Assembly (NCBI RefSeq): GCF_900104385.1
Contig: NZ_FNJA01000001.1
Span: 1,462,386 to 1,526,385 of the forward strand
Direction of reading: 5' to 3'
From: Rhodoferax sp. OV413
GTDB taxonomy: Bacteria; Pseudomonadota; Gammaproteobacteria; Burkholderiales; Burkholderiaceae_C
DNA length: 64,000 nucleotides
The notes beneath the pieces were generated by a model. The model was not told the DNA's origin. It worked only from the letters and a program-made list of their open reading frames with translations, and did no database searches. This document shows, piece after piece, positions 53,433 through 60,676 of the stretch. The position numbers and the translations under genes are program-made. Position 1 is the stretch's first letter. Each line of letters starts with the position of its first letter.

Positions 53433-54935
53433 GTGGCGAACCCTTCGATCCAGCGCGCCTACCGCGCGCCCTGCCCTGGCTGTGGCGCGCCGGTTGACTT
53501 CCTGAGCGCGCAGTCCAGCCACGCGGTCTGCGGGTATTGCCAGAGCACGGTGGTGCGCAATGGCGAAACCCTGTCACGCATCGGCAAGATGGCCGAGCTG
53601 TTCGACGACCACAGCCTGTTGCAGCTGCAGGTCTCCGGCCAATGGAAGTCGCAGAATTTCACCTTGGTCGGCCGCCTGCAGTACAAGTACGCCGAGGGCA
53701 CCTGGACCGAATGGCACGCGGTACTGGCCGACGGCAGCAGCGCCTATCTCAGCGAAGACAACGGCGCCTATGTGTTCAGCACGCCGCTGCTGGTCCAGCG
53801 CGAAATTCCGGCAGCCGAACACTTCCGCATCGGCGCCACCACCGCCATCAATGGCAAGAGCTTCAGCGTCGCTTCCAACCAGCAGGTCTCGCTGCTGTCG
53901 GCCCAGGGCGAGCTGCCGCATCTGCCGGCACTGGGCACTCCGTTTGCCATGGTCGAGCTGCGCAGTGCCGCAGGCGAAGTCCTCAGCCTGGACTACGGCG
54001 TGCAGCCGCCCGCCACCTCCCTCGGCAGCGCAGTGTTGCTGGACGATTTGAAGCTGGTTGGCCTGCGCGCCGACTCCACCAAGGACGAAAAAGCCCGCGA
54101 GTTCAGCTGCCCCAGCTGCGGTGCGCCGGTCACGGTGGCCCTGGCCAGCAGCAAGAGCATCACCTGCGGTTCTTGCCACAGCCTGATCGACCTGACGTCC
54201 GGCATAGGCGCCGAGCTGCGGCACGCCAGCCAGGACGAGCCGGTGCAGCCGCTGATTGCGCTGGGCAGCACCGGCAAGCTGCAGGGCGTGGACTGGCAGG
54301 TGGTCGGCTTTCAGCACCGCATGGGCAGCGCGCCGGGCGACGACGAGCAATTTGGCTGGGAAGAATATCTGCTCTTCAATGCCAAGCGCGGCTTCATCTT
54401 TCTGGTCGATTCCACCGAGGGCTGGAGCGTGGTCAAGCCCACCACCGGCGCACCCGAAATGGCCGGCAGCGGCCAAAGTGCCACCTACCTGGGCAGCCGC
54501 TACCAGTTGAAGGAAACCTACAACGCCGAAACCACCTATGTGCTGGGCGAGTTCTATTGGCAGGTGCAGCGCGGCCAGAAAACCAGCAACCGCGATTTCA
54601 GCAGCGGCAAAAGCCTGCTGTCGCTGGAGCAATCGGCCCAGGAAGTCACCTGGTCGGTGGGCAGCAAAATCGACAGCGCCCTGGTGGCCAGCGCGTTCAA
54701 GCTGGAAGGCAAGAAAGACCTGCTCAAACGCAGCGACGCAAGCCCGCTGAGCAGCGGCTTGAACGTGAGCCTGAGCACGGTGCTGTGGATTTTTCTGATT
54801 CTGCTGGTGCTGGCGCTGGTGTTCAGCCGGCGCAGCAGTTGCGACCCGAATGTAGAGAACTGCAGCTCCTCGGGCAGCTACCGCAGTTCGGGCGGTTCGT
54901 TCGGTGGTTTTTCCACCGGCGGCGGGCATAAATAG
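53433..54935 (+). CDS. DUF4178 domain protein with two zinc ribbons and a C-terminal membrane anchor
   Basis: 500 residues. Zinc-ribbon pairs are CPGCGAP...CGYCQS near residues 14-36 and CPSCGAP...CGSCHS near 225-250. Two DUF4178-type beta domains follow each ribbon. One membrane segment (VLWIFLILLVLALVFS) lies near 450, and the tail is Ser/Gly-rich. It starts with GTG 53433, 15 bases after the SPFH gene. DUF4178 proteins recur next to SPFH, DUF350 and polyamine genes; the biochemical role is unknown. Confidence 0.82.
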   Translation: MANPSIQRAYRAPCPGCGAPVDFLSAQSSHAVCGYCQSTVVRNGETLSRIGKMAELFDDHSLLQLQVSGQWKSQNFTLVGRLQYKYAEGTWTEWHAVLADGSSAYLSEDNGAYVFSTPLLVQREIPAAEHFRIGATTAINGKSFSVASNQQVSLLSAQGELPHLPALGTPFAMVELRSAAGEVLSLDYGVQPPATSLGSAVLLDDLKLVGLRADSTKDEKAREFSCPSCGAPVTVALASSKSITCGSCHSLIDLTSGIGAELRHASQDEPVQPLIALGSTGKLQGVDWQVVGFQHRMGSAPGDDEQFGWEEYLLFNAKRGFIFLVDSTEGWSVVKPTTGAPEMAGSGQSATYLGSRYQLKETYNAETTYVLGEFYWQVQRGQKTSNRDFSSGKSLLSLEQSAQEVTWSVGSKIDSALVASAFKLEGKKDLLKRSDASPLSSGLNVSLSTVLWIFLILLVLALVFSRRSSCDPNVENCSSSGSYRSSGGSFGGFSTGGGHK

Positions 54936-54980
54936 TTACGGCTTGCCACGCAAGTCCCCCTCATTTCAAAGGAGATTCCC

Positions 54981-55199
54981 ATGGATATTGAATGGTTGAA
55001 AGCCGGAGTCGTCGTGGGCTCCATCGTGTACGCGCTGATTGGTGTCTTGATTTTTGGACTCTGCTTCGTGGTGATGGACAAGCTCACGCCCTACAAGCTG
55101 TGGGAAGAAATCATCGAGAAACAGAACCTGGCGCTGGCGCTGGTGGTGGCCGCCATGTCTCTTGGAATCTGCATCATCGTGGCGGCCGCGATCCATTGA
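54981..55199 (+). CDS. DUF350 small membrane protein
   Basis: 72 residues with two membrane segments: VVVGSIVYALIGVLIFGLCF and LALALVVAAMSLGICIIVAA. One half of the usual 130-residue DUF350 protein (YjfL type), so a single-repeat version. AAGGAG ribosome site six to seven bases upstream of ATG 54981. Its TGA overlaps the start of the next gene. It may assist a membrane or stress process with the adjacent aminopropyltransferase. Confidence 0.8.
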   Translation: MDIEWLKAGVVVGSIVYALIGVLIFGLCFVVMDKLTPYKLWEEIIEKQNLALALVVAAMSLGICIIVAAAIH

Positions 55200-56755
55200 A
55201 ACTGGCTGAGAAATCCGGGCCGCGCCCGGTCGAGGTGGCACTGCTGGCCTCGGTATTCGTGGTCTCGGCCTGCGGTCTGGTGTACGAGTTGGCGGCGGGC
55301 GCGCTGGCGTCCTACCTGCTGGGCGACTCGGTGTTGCAGTTCTCCACCATCATCGGCACCTATTTGTTTGCCATGGGCGTGGGCTCGTACCTGTCGCGCT
55401 TTTTCGAGCGCCAGCTGCCAGCGCACTTCTTACGCATAGAACTGCTGGTAGCGCTGATAGGTGGAGCGCTACCAGCTCTTCTTTTTATAGCAAACGCCTA
55501 TCTGCCCGGCGCCTTCCGCCCGCTGCTCTACAGCCTGGTGCTGCTGGTCGGCACCCTGGTGGGGCTGGAGATTCCGCTGGTCATGCGTATCCTGCAGCGC
55601 AATGTGGCGCTGAAAGACCTGGTGTCGCAGGTGCTGACCTTCGACTACCTGGGCGCGCTGGCGGTGTCGCTGGCCTTTCCGCTGCTGCTGGTGCCGCAGT
55701 TGGGCCTGATCCGCACGGGCCTGCTGTTTGGCCTGATGAACGCCGCCGTGGCGGTGTGGGCGCTGTGGCTGTTCCGGCACGACCTGCGCCAGTTCAAAGC
55801 CCATGCCCTGGCCTGCTTTTTCACCCTGGCCGCACTGGCTGCCGGCATGGCGGCCGCCGACCACATCACCAGCTGGGCCGAAGACAAGCTCTACCAGGAC
55901 CGCGTGGTGTTTGCCAGCACCAGCCCCTACCAGCGCATCGTGGTAACGAATGGCGTGGGTGAGGGCAAGGCCGGCTACCGCCTGTTCCTGAACGGCAATT
56001 TGCAGTTCGCACAGCGCGACGAATACCGCTACCACGAAGCCCTGGTGCACCCTGTGATGTCGGCCTACTCGGCCACGGGAGCGGCACCCAAGAAGGTCGC
56101 CGTGCTCGGCGGCGGCGACGGCATGGCAGTGCGCGAAATCCTCAAATACCCGGGCGTGGAAAGCATCACCCTGGTCGAGCTAGACCCGGCCATGACCACA
56201 CTGTTCAGCCAGCAGCCGGCACTGGTCCGGCTCAATGGCGGCGCGCTGCAGTCACCCAAAGTCCACGTCATCAACACCGACGCGTTCAACTGGCTGCAAA
56301 CCACCTCGGACACGTTCGACGTGATCATCGTGGACTTCCCCGACCCGACCAATTTCGCCATCGGCAAGCTCTATACCAATTCGTTTTACAGCCTGCTCGA
56401 CCAGCGCCTGTCCGCCAGCGGCTACGCCGTCATCCAGACCACCTCGCCGCTGGTGGCACGCAAGAGCTTCTGGACCGTCGCGACCACCATCGAATCCGTC
56501 GGCCTAACCGCCACGCCCTACCACGCCCACGTGCCCAGCTTCGGCGAATGGGGCTTCCTCATCGCCAGCCGCCGGCCTTACCGCATCCCCGGCACGCTGC
56601 CGTCCGGTCTGCGCTTCCTGAGTCCGCACAGCCTGCCTGCGCTGTTCGACTTCCCGCTGGATATGGCCCGCGTGCCGACCGAGGTGAACCGCTTGTCGAA
56701 CCAGGTACTGGTGACGACCTATGAGGCCGAATGGGGCAAGGTGGTAGCGCGTTAG
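55196..56755 (+). CDS. Membrane-embedded polyamine aminopropyltransferase (SpeE-like)
   Basis: 519 residues. The N-terminal 215 residues hold six or seven membrane segments. The C-terminal 290 are a spermidine synthase fold with AdoMet motif VAVLGGGDGMAVREIL, VELDPAM, and IIVDFPDPTNF, where the catalytic Asp pair sits. It would transfer an aminopropyl group from decarboxylated AdoMet to a diamine at the membrane. Start TTG 55196 overlaps the DUF350 stop (TTGA). Residues 85-100, in a membrane segment, are encoded by repeat copy 5. Substrate unknown. Confidence 0.88.
   Translation: MKLAEKSGPRPVEVALLASVFVVSACGLVYELAAGALASYLLGDSVLQFSTIIGTYLFAMGVGSYLSRFFERQLPAHFLRIELLVALIGGALPALLFIANAYLPGAFRPLLYSLVLLVGTLVGLEIPLVMRILQRNVALKDLVSQVLTFDYLGALAVSLAFPLLLVPQLGLIRTGLLFGLMNAAVAVWALWLFRHDLRQFKAHALACFFTLAALAAGMAAADHITSWAEDKLYQDRVVFASTSPYQRIVVTNGVGEGKAGYRLFLNGNLQFAQRDEYRYHEALVHPVMSAYSATGAAPKKVAVLGGGDGMAVREILKYPGVESITLVELDPAMTTLFSQQPALVRLNGGALQSPKVHVINTDAFNWLQTTSDTFDVIIVDFPDPTNFAIGKLYTNSFYSLLDQRLSASGYAVIQTTSPLVARKSFWTVATTIESVGLTATPYHAHVPSFGEWGFLIASRRPYRIPGTLPSGLRFLSPHSLPALFDFPLDMARVPTEVNRLSNQVLVTTYEAEWGKVVAR
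55449..55493 (-). repeat. 45-bp repeat, copy 5 (inside aminopropyltransferase gene)
   Basis: Reverse strand: TTGCTAT, 7 bases, AGAGCTGGTAGCGC, 10 bases, AGCGCTA. Outer blocks perfect, core 11 of 14. Encodes residues 85-100 of a membrane segment. Confidence 0.78.
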
Positions 56756-56763
56756 AGACTGCC

Positions 56764-57681
56764 CTACAGTGACGCCATAGCCACCCGCGCAGCGGCCAGA
56801 TCCCAGGCCGCTTGGCCCACGGTTTTGAACACCGGCACTGGGTCGCTCAATGTGGGCTTTGCTCCGAGCACAGACGCCAGATCGCGCACCTGGGACCAGT
56901 TCACCCCCGCCTGCAGCAAATCGCCGGCTTCGTGCCGCGCGCCGCCCAGGTCATCCACCACGATCTGCCGGCTATGCAGCAGAGCCGGGGGAAATTCGGC
57001 CATGTCCGGCTTGAACGCGCCTACGCCGATGGCCAGAGTTTGCGCGCCGATGTGGGCGGGAATGACCGGCGTGCGCGATGTTGTCAGGGCCAGCACCAAG
57101 TCGGTCGCCGGTAAGGCATTTTGAAGATCACCAACATCCATAGCGATGGCACGGACGTGCGGATGTCGGGCCTGCAGGGCTGCGCAGAATGCCTGGGCAG
57201 CCGCCAGGCTACGCCCCGCAACCCAGAACTGCGCCAGACCCAGATGCTCGACCAGCGCATCCACATGGGCGGCGGCCTGGGCGCCGGTGCCGATCAGCAA
57301 AGCCGTTTTGGGGATGTGCGGCGCCAGCGTCTGGATGCCCAGCAGGGTGACGGCCGCGGTGCGGCGCGCGGTGACAGTGGGGCCGTCCAGCAGGGCCAGA
57401 CGCCGGCCGGTAGCGGTGTCCATCACCACCACCTCACCCTGGATCACCGGCAGGCCTAGCGCGGCATTGCGCGGGTGCACGGTGACCAGCTTGGTCACGC
57501 TGAGGTCGGGACCTACGGCCGGCATGGCCAGCAGCACGCCGCCTTCGGCCATGGGCACGACAAGGCGCTCGGGCGCCTGGATTTGCTGCTGCGCCAGCTC
57601 GCGCGCGGCCTGGGCCACGGCGGGCACCAGCTGCGCATAAGGCAAGGCCTGGAGCGTCTGTTCTGCATTCAGTATCTGCAT
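56764..57681 (-). CDS. Delta1-pyrroline-2-carboxylate reductase (ornithine cyclodeaminase/mu-crystallin family)
   Basis: 305 residues with the ornithine cyclodeaminase/mu-crystallin fold. LLIGTGAQAAAHVDALVEHL is the NAD(P)-binding loop, and LSVTKLVTVHPRN carries the conserved Lys. In this genomic setting, next to the 3-hydroxyproline dehydratase, it should reduce pyrroline-2-carboxylate to L-proline. The family also includes true cyclodeaminases and ectoine enzymes, so context decides. It is eight bases after the dehydratase gene. A cytoplasmic enzyme. Confidence 0.87.
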   Translation of the reverse strand: MQILNAEQTLQALPYAQLVPAVAQAARELAQQQIQAPERLVVPMAEGGVLLAMPAVGPDLSVTKLVTVHPRNAALGLPVIQGEVVVMDTATGRRLALLDGPTVTARRTAAVTLLGIQTLAPHIPKTALLIGTGAQAAAHVDALVEHLGLAQFWVAGRSLAAAQAFCAALQARHPHVRAIAMDVGDLQNALPATDLVLALTTSRTPVIPAHIGAQTLAIGVGAFKPDMAEFPPALLHSRQIVVDDLGGARHEAGDLLQAGVNWSQVRDLASVLGAKPTLSDPVPVFKTVGQAAWDLAAARVAMASL

Positions 57682-57689
57682 GGCGGGCC

Positions 57690-58700
57690 TTAGCGTAGAA
57701 AGAAGCCGGTGGGGAATGGGTCCAGCTCTTCCAGCACCCACTGATGGTGGCCCATGATGTGGGCGCTGCCGGTGACTTCGGTGAGCGCGCCGTCGAAGTT
57801 GCCGACCTTGACCGCCTGCGTCACCTTCACCTCGAACTTGCTGCCAACGATGCTGCCGTTGATGTAGTTGGCGCCCAGGGCTAACTGGCCGCGCAGGAAT
57901 AGCTGGGCGGCCCGGCCCGAAGTGCCGGTGCCGGTTGGCGAGCGGTCCACCTCGCGGTCGGCAAACACGCAGACGTTCGACTGGTCCACGCCCGCGCAAT
58001 TCGGCGCGCTGTCGATGATGCTGCCGTACAGCTGGTCGAGCCCCGGCTCCAGCGGGTGCTGGATCTTCACCTGGGCCATCACCGCGGCCTTGGTTTCTGC
58101 ACCCAGCTGGATCAGCTGACGGACCAGTTCCGGCTTCACCGTCAACCCCGCCTGCTCGGCATTCAGGTAGTAGTAGAACGCGCCGCCAAACACGATGTCG
58201 CCGCGCACCCGGCCAAAGCTCGGCGTCTGCACCTCCAGATCGCGCAGGTAGATGAAGGCCGGCACGTTCTTGAAGGTCACCTTGCCCGCGCGCTGGCCGT
58301 CCCACTCCACAAAGGCTTCGATAAAGCCCGCGGGCGCATCGAAACCTATGCGCGTCAGCGGGCTGGTGCGCTCCACGTAACCCAGCTCCACCAGCACCTT
58401 GCCCAGGGCGATGATGCCGTGGCCGCACATATCGCTATAGCCCTCGTTGTGGATGAAGATCACGCCAAAATCGGCGCCGGGCGTGGTCGGCGGCAGCAGG
58501 TAGGCGCCGTACATATCGGCATGGCCGCGCGGCTCGTTCATCAGAAACTGGCGCAGGTCGTCGCGGTGGGTCTTGAGCCAGGCGCGCTTTTCCAGAATGC
58601 CGGTGCCCGGCACGGCGGGCAGGCCGGAGGTCAGGATGCGCAGCGGCTCCCCGCCGGTATGGGCATCCACGGTCTGGATGCTGCGGACAAGATTCAACAT
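57690..58700 (-). CDS. Trans-3-hydroxy-L-proline dehydratase (proline racemase superfamily)
   Basis: 336 residues of the proline racemase fold. The first catalytic Cys92 in YSDMCGHG is kept, while the second position is Thr256 in DRSPTGTGTS. A Cys-to-Thr change there is diagnostic for dehydratases that convert trans-3-hydroxy-L-proline to pyrroline-2-carboxylate. The neighbour at 56.8-57.7 kb would finish the route to proline. A divergent GntR/FCD regulator with operator-like sequence is next to it. The best-supported metabolic assignment in the window. Confidence 0.92.
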   Translation of the reverse strand: MLNLVRSIQTVDAHTGGEPLRILTSGLPAVPGTGILEKRAWLKTHRDDLRQFLMNEPRGHADMYGAYLLPPTTPGADFGVIFIHNEGYSDMCGHGIIALGKVLVELGYVERTSPLTRIGFDAPAGFIEAFVEWDGQRAGKVTFKNVPAFIYLRDLEVQTPSFGRVRGDIVFGGAFYYYLNAEQAGLTVKPELVRQLIQLGAETKAAVMAQVKIQHPLEPGLDQLYGSIIDSAPNCAGVDQSNVCVFADREVDRSPTGTGTSGRAAQLFLRGQLALGANYINGSIVGSKFEVKVTQAVKVGNFDGALTEVTGSAHIMGHHQWVLEELDPFPTGFFLR

Positions 58701-58733
58701 GGCGGGCTTTCAGTACGAAGTGGGCAACTTGAT

Positions 58734-58765
58734 CTGGTTTTATTTTAACCAAACTGGTTTTAAAA
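58734..58765. promoter_or_regulatory. GntR operator candidate between hydroxyproline operon and its regulator
   Basis: ACCA-AAC-TGGT (58748-58758) is a palindrome of the FadR/GntR class (TNGT...ACNA). CTGGTTTTA repeats directly at 58734-58742 and 58754-58762, 20 bases apart. AT-rich surroundings fit overlapping promoters for both directions. Confidence 0.65.
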
Positions 58766-58777
58766 TAGTTCCAATTT

Positions 58778-59518
58778 ATGAAGCACCCCGCCCCCTCCGT
58801 TAGCGAAGCCACCCCCACCCAGCTGCGCGTGCCGCAGCTCTACGAGCTGGTGGCCGAACGTCTGAAGCAATCCATCCAAGATGGCAGCTACCCGCCGGGC
58901 TCGCGCCTGCCCGCCGAACGCGACCTGGCCACCACCTTGGGCGTGGGCCGCGCCACGGTGCGCGAAGCCATGGGAGAGCTGGTCAACCAGGGCGTGGTGC
59001 AGACCAAGCCCAACTCGGGCTCCTTCGTGCGCGACACCGCGCTGGAAGTGATGCGCAGCCTGAAGACCACCGCGGCGCAGGCCGACACCAGCCCGCTGTC
59101 CACCCTGGCCGCACGGCTGGCGATAGAGCCGCTCATTGCCCAGTTTGCCGCCGCCGTGGGCGGCCGCGACAGCGACATCGAAGGCCTGCTCGACCACATG
59201 GAGAACACCAGCGACCTGACCGAACCCGCGCAGCGCCGCGCCTGGAACGAGGCCGACCGCCAGTTCCACCACCGCATCGCGCTGATGACCGGCAACCCGG
59301 TGATGGTGGGCATCGCCCAGGTGGTGGCCGCGGCGGTGGACGAACCGCTGTGGCGCCAGCTGCGCGACCACGGCATCCATGACGCCGCCCGAGCCCGGCT
59401 GTATGTCTATGAACACCGGCTGATCTACGAAGCCATTGCCACCGGCAACCAGGAGGCGGCCGGTTTTTATGTGCGCCAGCACCTGGAGCGGGTGCAAAAA
59501 GACATGCTGACCGCTTAA
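58778..59518 (+). CDS. GntR-family regulator, FadR subfamily (FCD domain)
   Basis: 246 residues. N-terminal winged helix (SRLPAERDLATTLGVGRATV) and C-terminal all-helical FCD ligand domain with metal-binding histidine positions. It is divergent from the trans-3-hydroxyproline genes, so it probably senses a hydroxyproline or pyrroline intermediate and regulates that operon. Similar GntR/FCD-dehydratase pairs occur widely. It ends nine bases before the DUF418 gene. Confidence 0.9.
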   Translation: MKHPAPSVSEATPTQLRVPQLYELVAERLKQSIQDGSYPPGSRLPAERDLATTLGVGRATVREAMGELVNQGVVQTKPNSGSFVRDTALEVMRSLKTTAAQADTSPLSTLAARLAIEPLIAQFAAAVGGRDSDIEGLLDHMENTSDLTEPAQRRAWNEADRQFHHRIALMTGNPVMVGIAQVVAAAVDEPLWRQLRDHGIHDAARARLYVYEHRLIYEAIATGNQEAAGFYVRQHLERVQKDMLTA

Positions 59519-59527
59519 CCTCAGCGC

Positions 59528-60670
59528 ATGCAAGACAACCACCCCCTGCACACCCCCCGCGAACCCTGGGTCGACGCGCTGCGTGCGCTGGCGTTGCTCG
59601 GCGTTTTCGTGGTCAACATGGTGGGCTACGCGCAGACGCCGGACTACCCCTTGCCTATAGGTTCGCCGCTGCCGGCCGGCTCGGTGCTGGCCCAGGTACT
59701 GCACGGTCTGCTGCTGGCCCTGGTGCAGGGCAAGGCCTGGCCGCTGCTGTGCTTTCTGTTTGGCTACAGCCTGTGTGCGCTGCTGCGCTCGCGCTACCGC
59801 AAACTGCTGTGCGTGGGCCTGTTGCATGGCAGCCTGGTCTACTTTGGCGACATCCTGACCGCCTACGCCGTGTGCGGCCTGGTGGCAACGGGCTGGGCCG
59901 GTGTGCGGCCGGCCCGGCTGCTGCGCATCTGGCGCTGGTTGAGCCTGCTGGTGGTGGTTTTGCTGCTGGGCAACGGGGTGCTGCTCTGGCAATGGAAAGA
60001 CGGCGACTACCCGCCGTTCTCCGCGGCCGACACGCTGGTGGCTACCGATAGCCTGCAGGCCTTTATCGCGCTGAACGCCAGCAGCTACCTGGAAGGCCAG
60101 ATCGGCTCCTTGACCGCCTTCTTCCCTCTGCTGCTGTGGCTGACCGTGGCCGGCATGCTGGCACGGCGCTTTCGTCTGCTGGGCAGCCGGCGCGCCGCGC
60201 GCCTGTTCTGGGCTCGGCATTTCGGCCGCTCGCAGCTGGCGCTGGCTCTGCTGCTGAACCTGGCACTGGGCGCCGCCTCGGCCTGGCTACACCGGGCGGG
60301 CACGCCCCACCCCATTACCCTCAGCGCCTTCTTCGTGCTGGGCGCACTGCCCGGCATCTGGTTGGTGGCCTGCCTGCTGGGCTTCGGCATGCGCCACATC
60401 CACAGCCGGTCGCAGCTGCCGCGCTGGGCCGGCTGGCTGGCCCCGGCCGGGCACCACACGCTGGCCATGTACTTACTGCTATCGCTGGGCATGGCGCTAG
60501 GCCACGGCGCGCTGCGCCAGCTCGGCGGCGACACTGCCCTTACCCTGGCGATCGCGCTGCTGGCCTGGCTGGCTGCGGTGGCGGCGGCACGGACTGCCAG
60601 CCGGCACGGTTGGCGCGACCCGCTGGCACGCTGGCTATCGCGGCGACCGGATGGCCAACCCTACCGCTAA
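59528..60670 (+). CDS. DUF418-like multi-pass membrane protein
   Basis: 380 residues with about nine to ten membrane segments. EPWVDALRALALLGVFVVNM is the typical DUF418 opening. The end of the DUF418 domain, usually GPLEWLLR, reads RDPLARWL here. Function unknown; some homologues sit beside polyamine or cell-envelope genes. It follows the GntR gene by nine bases and precedes the FAD enzyme by six, so the three may be co-transcribed. Confidence 0.78.
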   Translation: MQDNHPLHTPREPWVDALRALALLGVFVVNMVGYAQTPDYPLPIGSPLPAGSVLAQVLHGLLLALVQGKAWPLLCFLFGYSLCALLRSRYRKLLCVGLLHGSLVYFGDILTAYAVCGLVATGWAGVRPARLLRIWRWLSLLVVVLLLGNGVLLWQWKDGDYPPFSAADTLVATDSLQAFIALNASSYLEGQIGSLTAFFPLLLWLTVAGMLARRFRLLGSRRAARLFWARHFGRSQLALALLLNLALGAASAWLHRAGTPHPITLSAFFVLGALPGIWLVACLLGFGMRHIHSRSQLPRWAGWLAPAGHHTLAMYLLLSLGMALGHGALRQLGGDTALTLAIALLAWLAAVAAARTASRHGWRDPLARWLSRRPDGQPYR

Positions 60671-60676
60671 AGCCCC

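Noticed and set aside
52800-54931. Long minus-strand frames opposite the SPFH and DUF4178 genes
   Set aside because: Ala/Gly/His-rich antisense frames typical of high-GC coding DNA; the plus-strand proteins carry the recognisable domains.
57690-58700. Annotation as proline racemase or 4-hydroxyproline epimerase
   Set aside because: The second catalytic Cys is Thr256, and a pyrroline-2-carboxylate reductase gene is adjacent, which fits the dehydratase.
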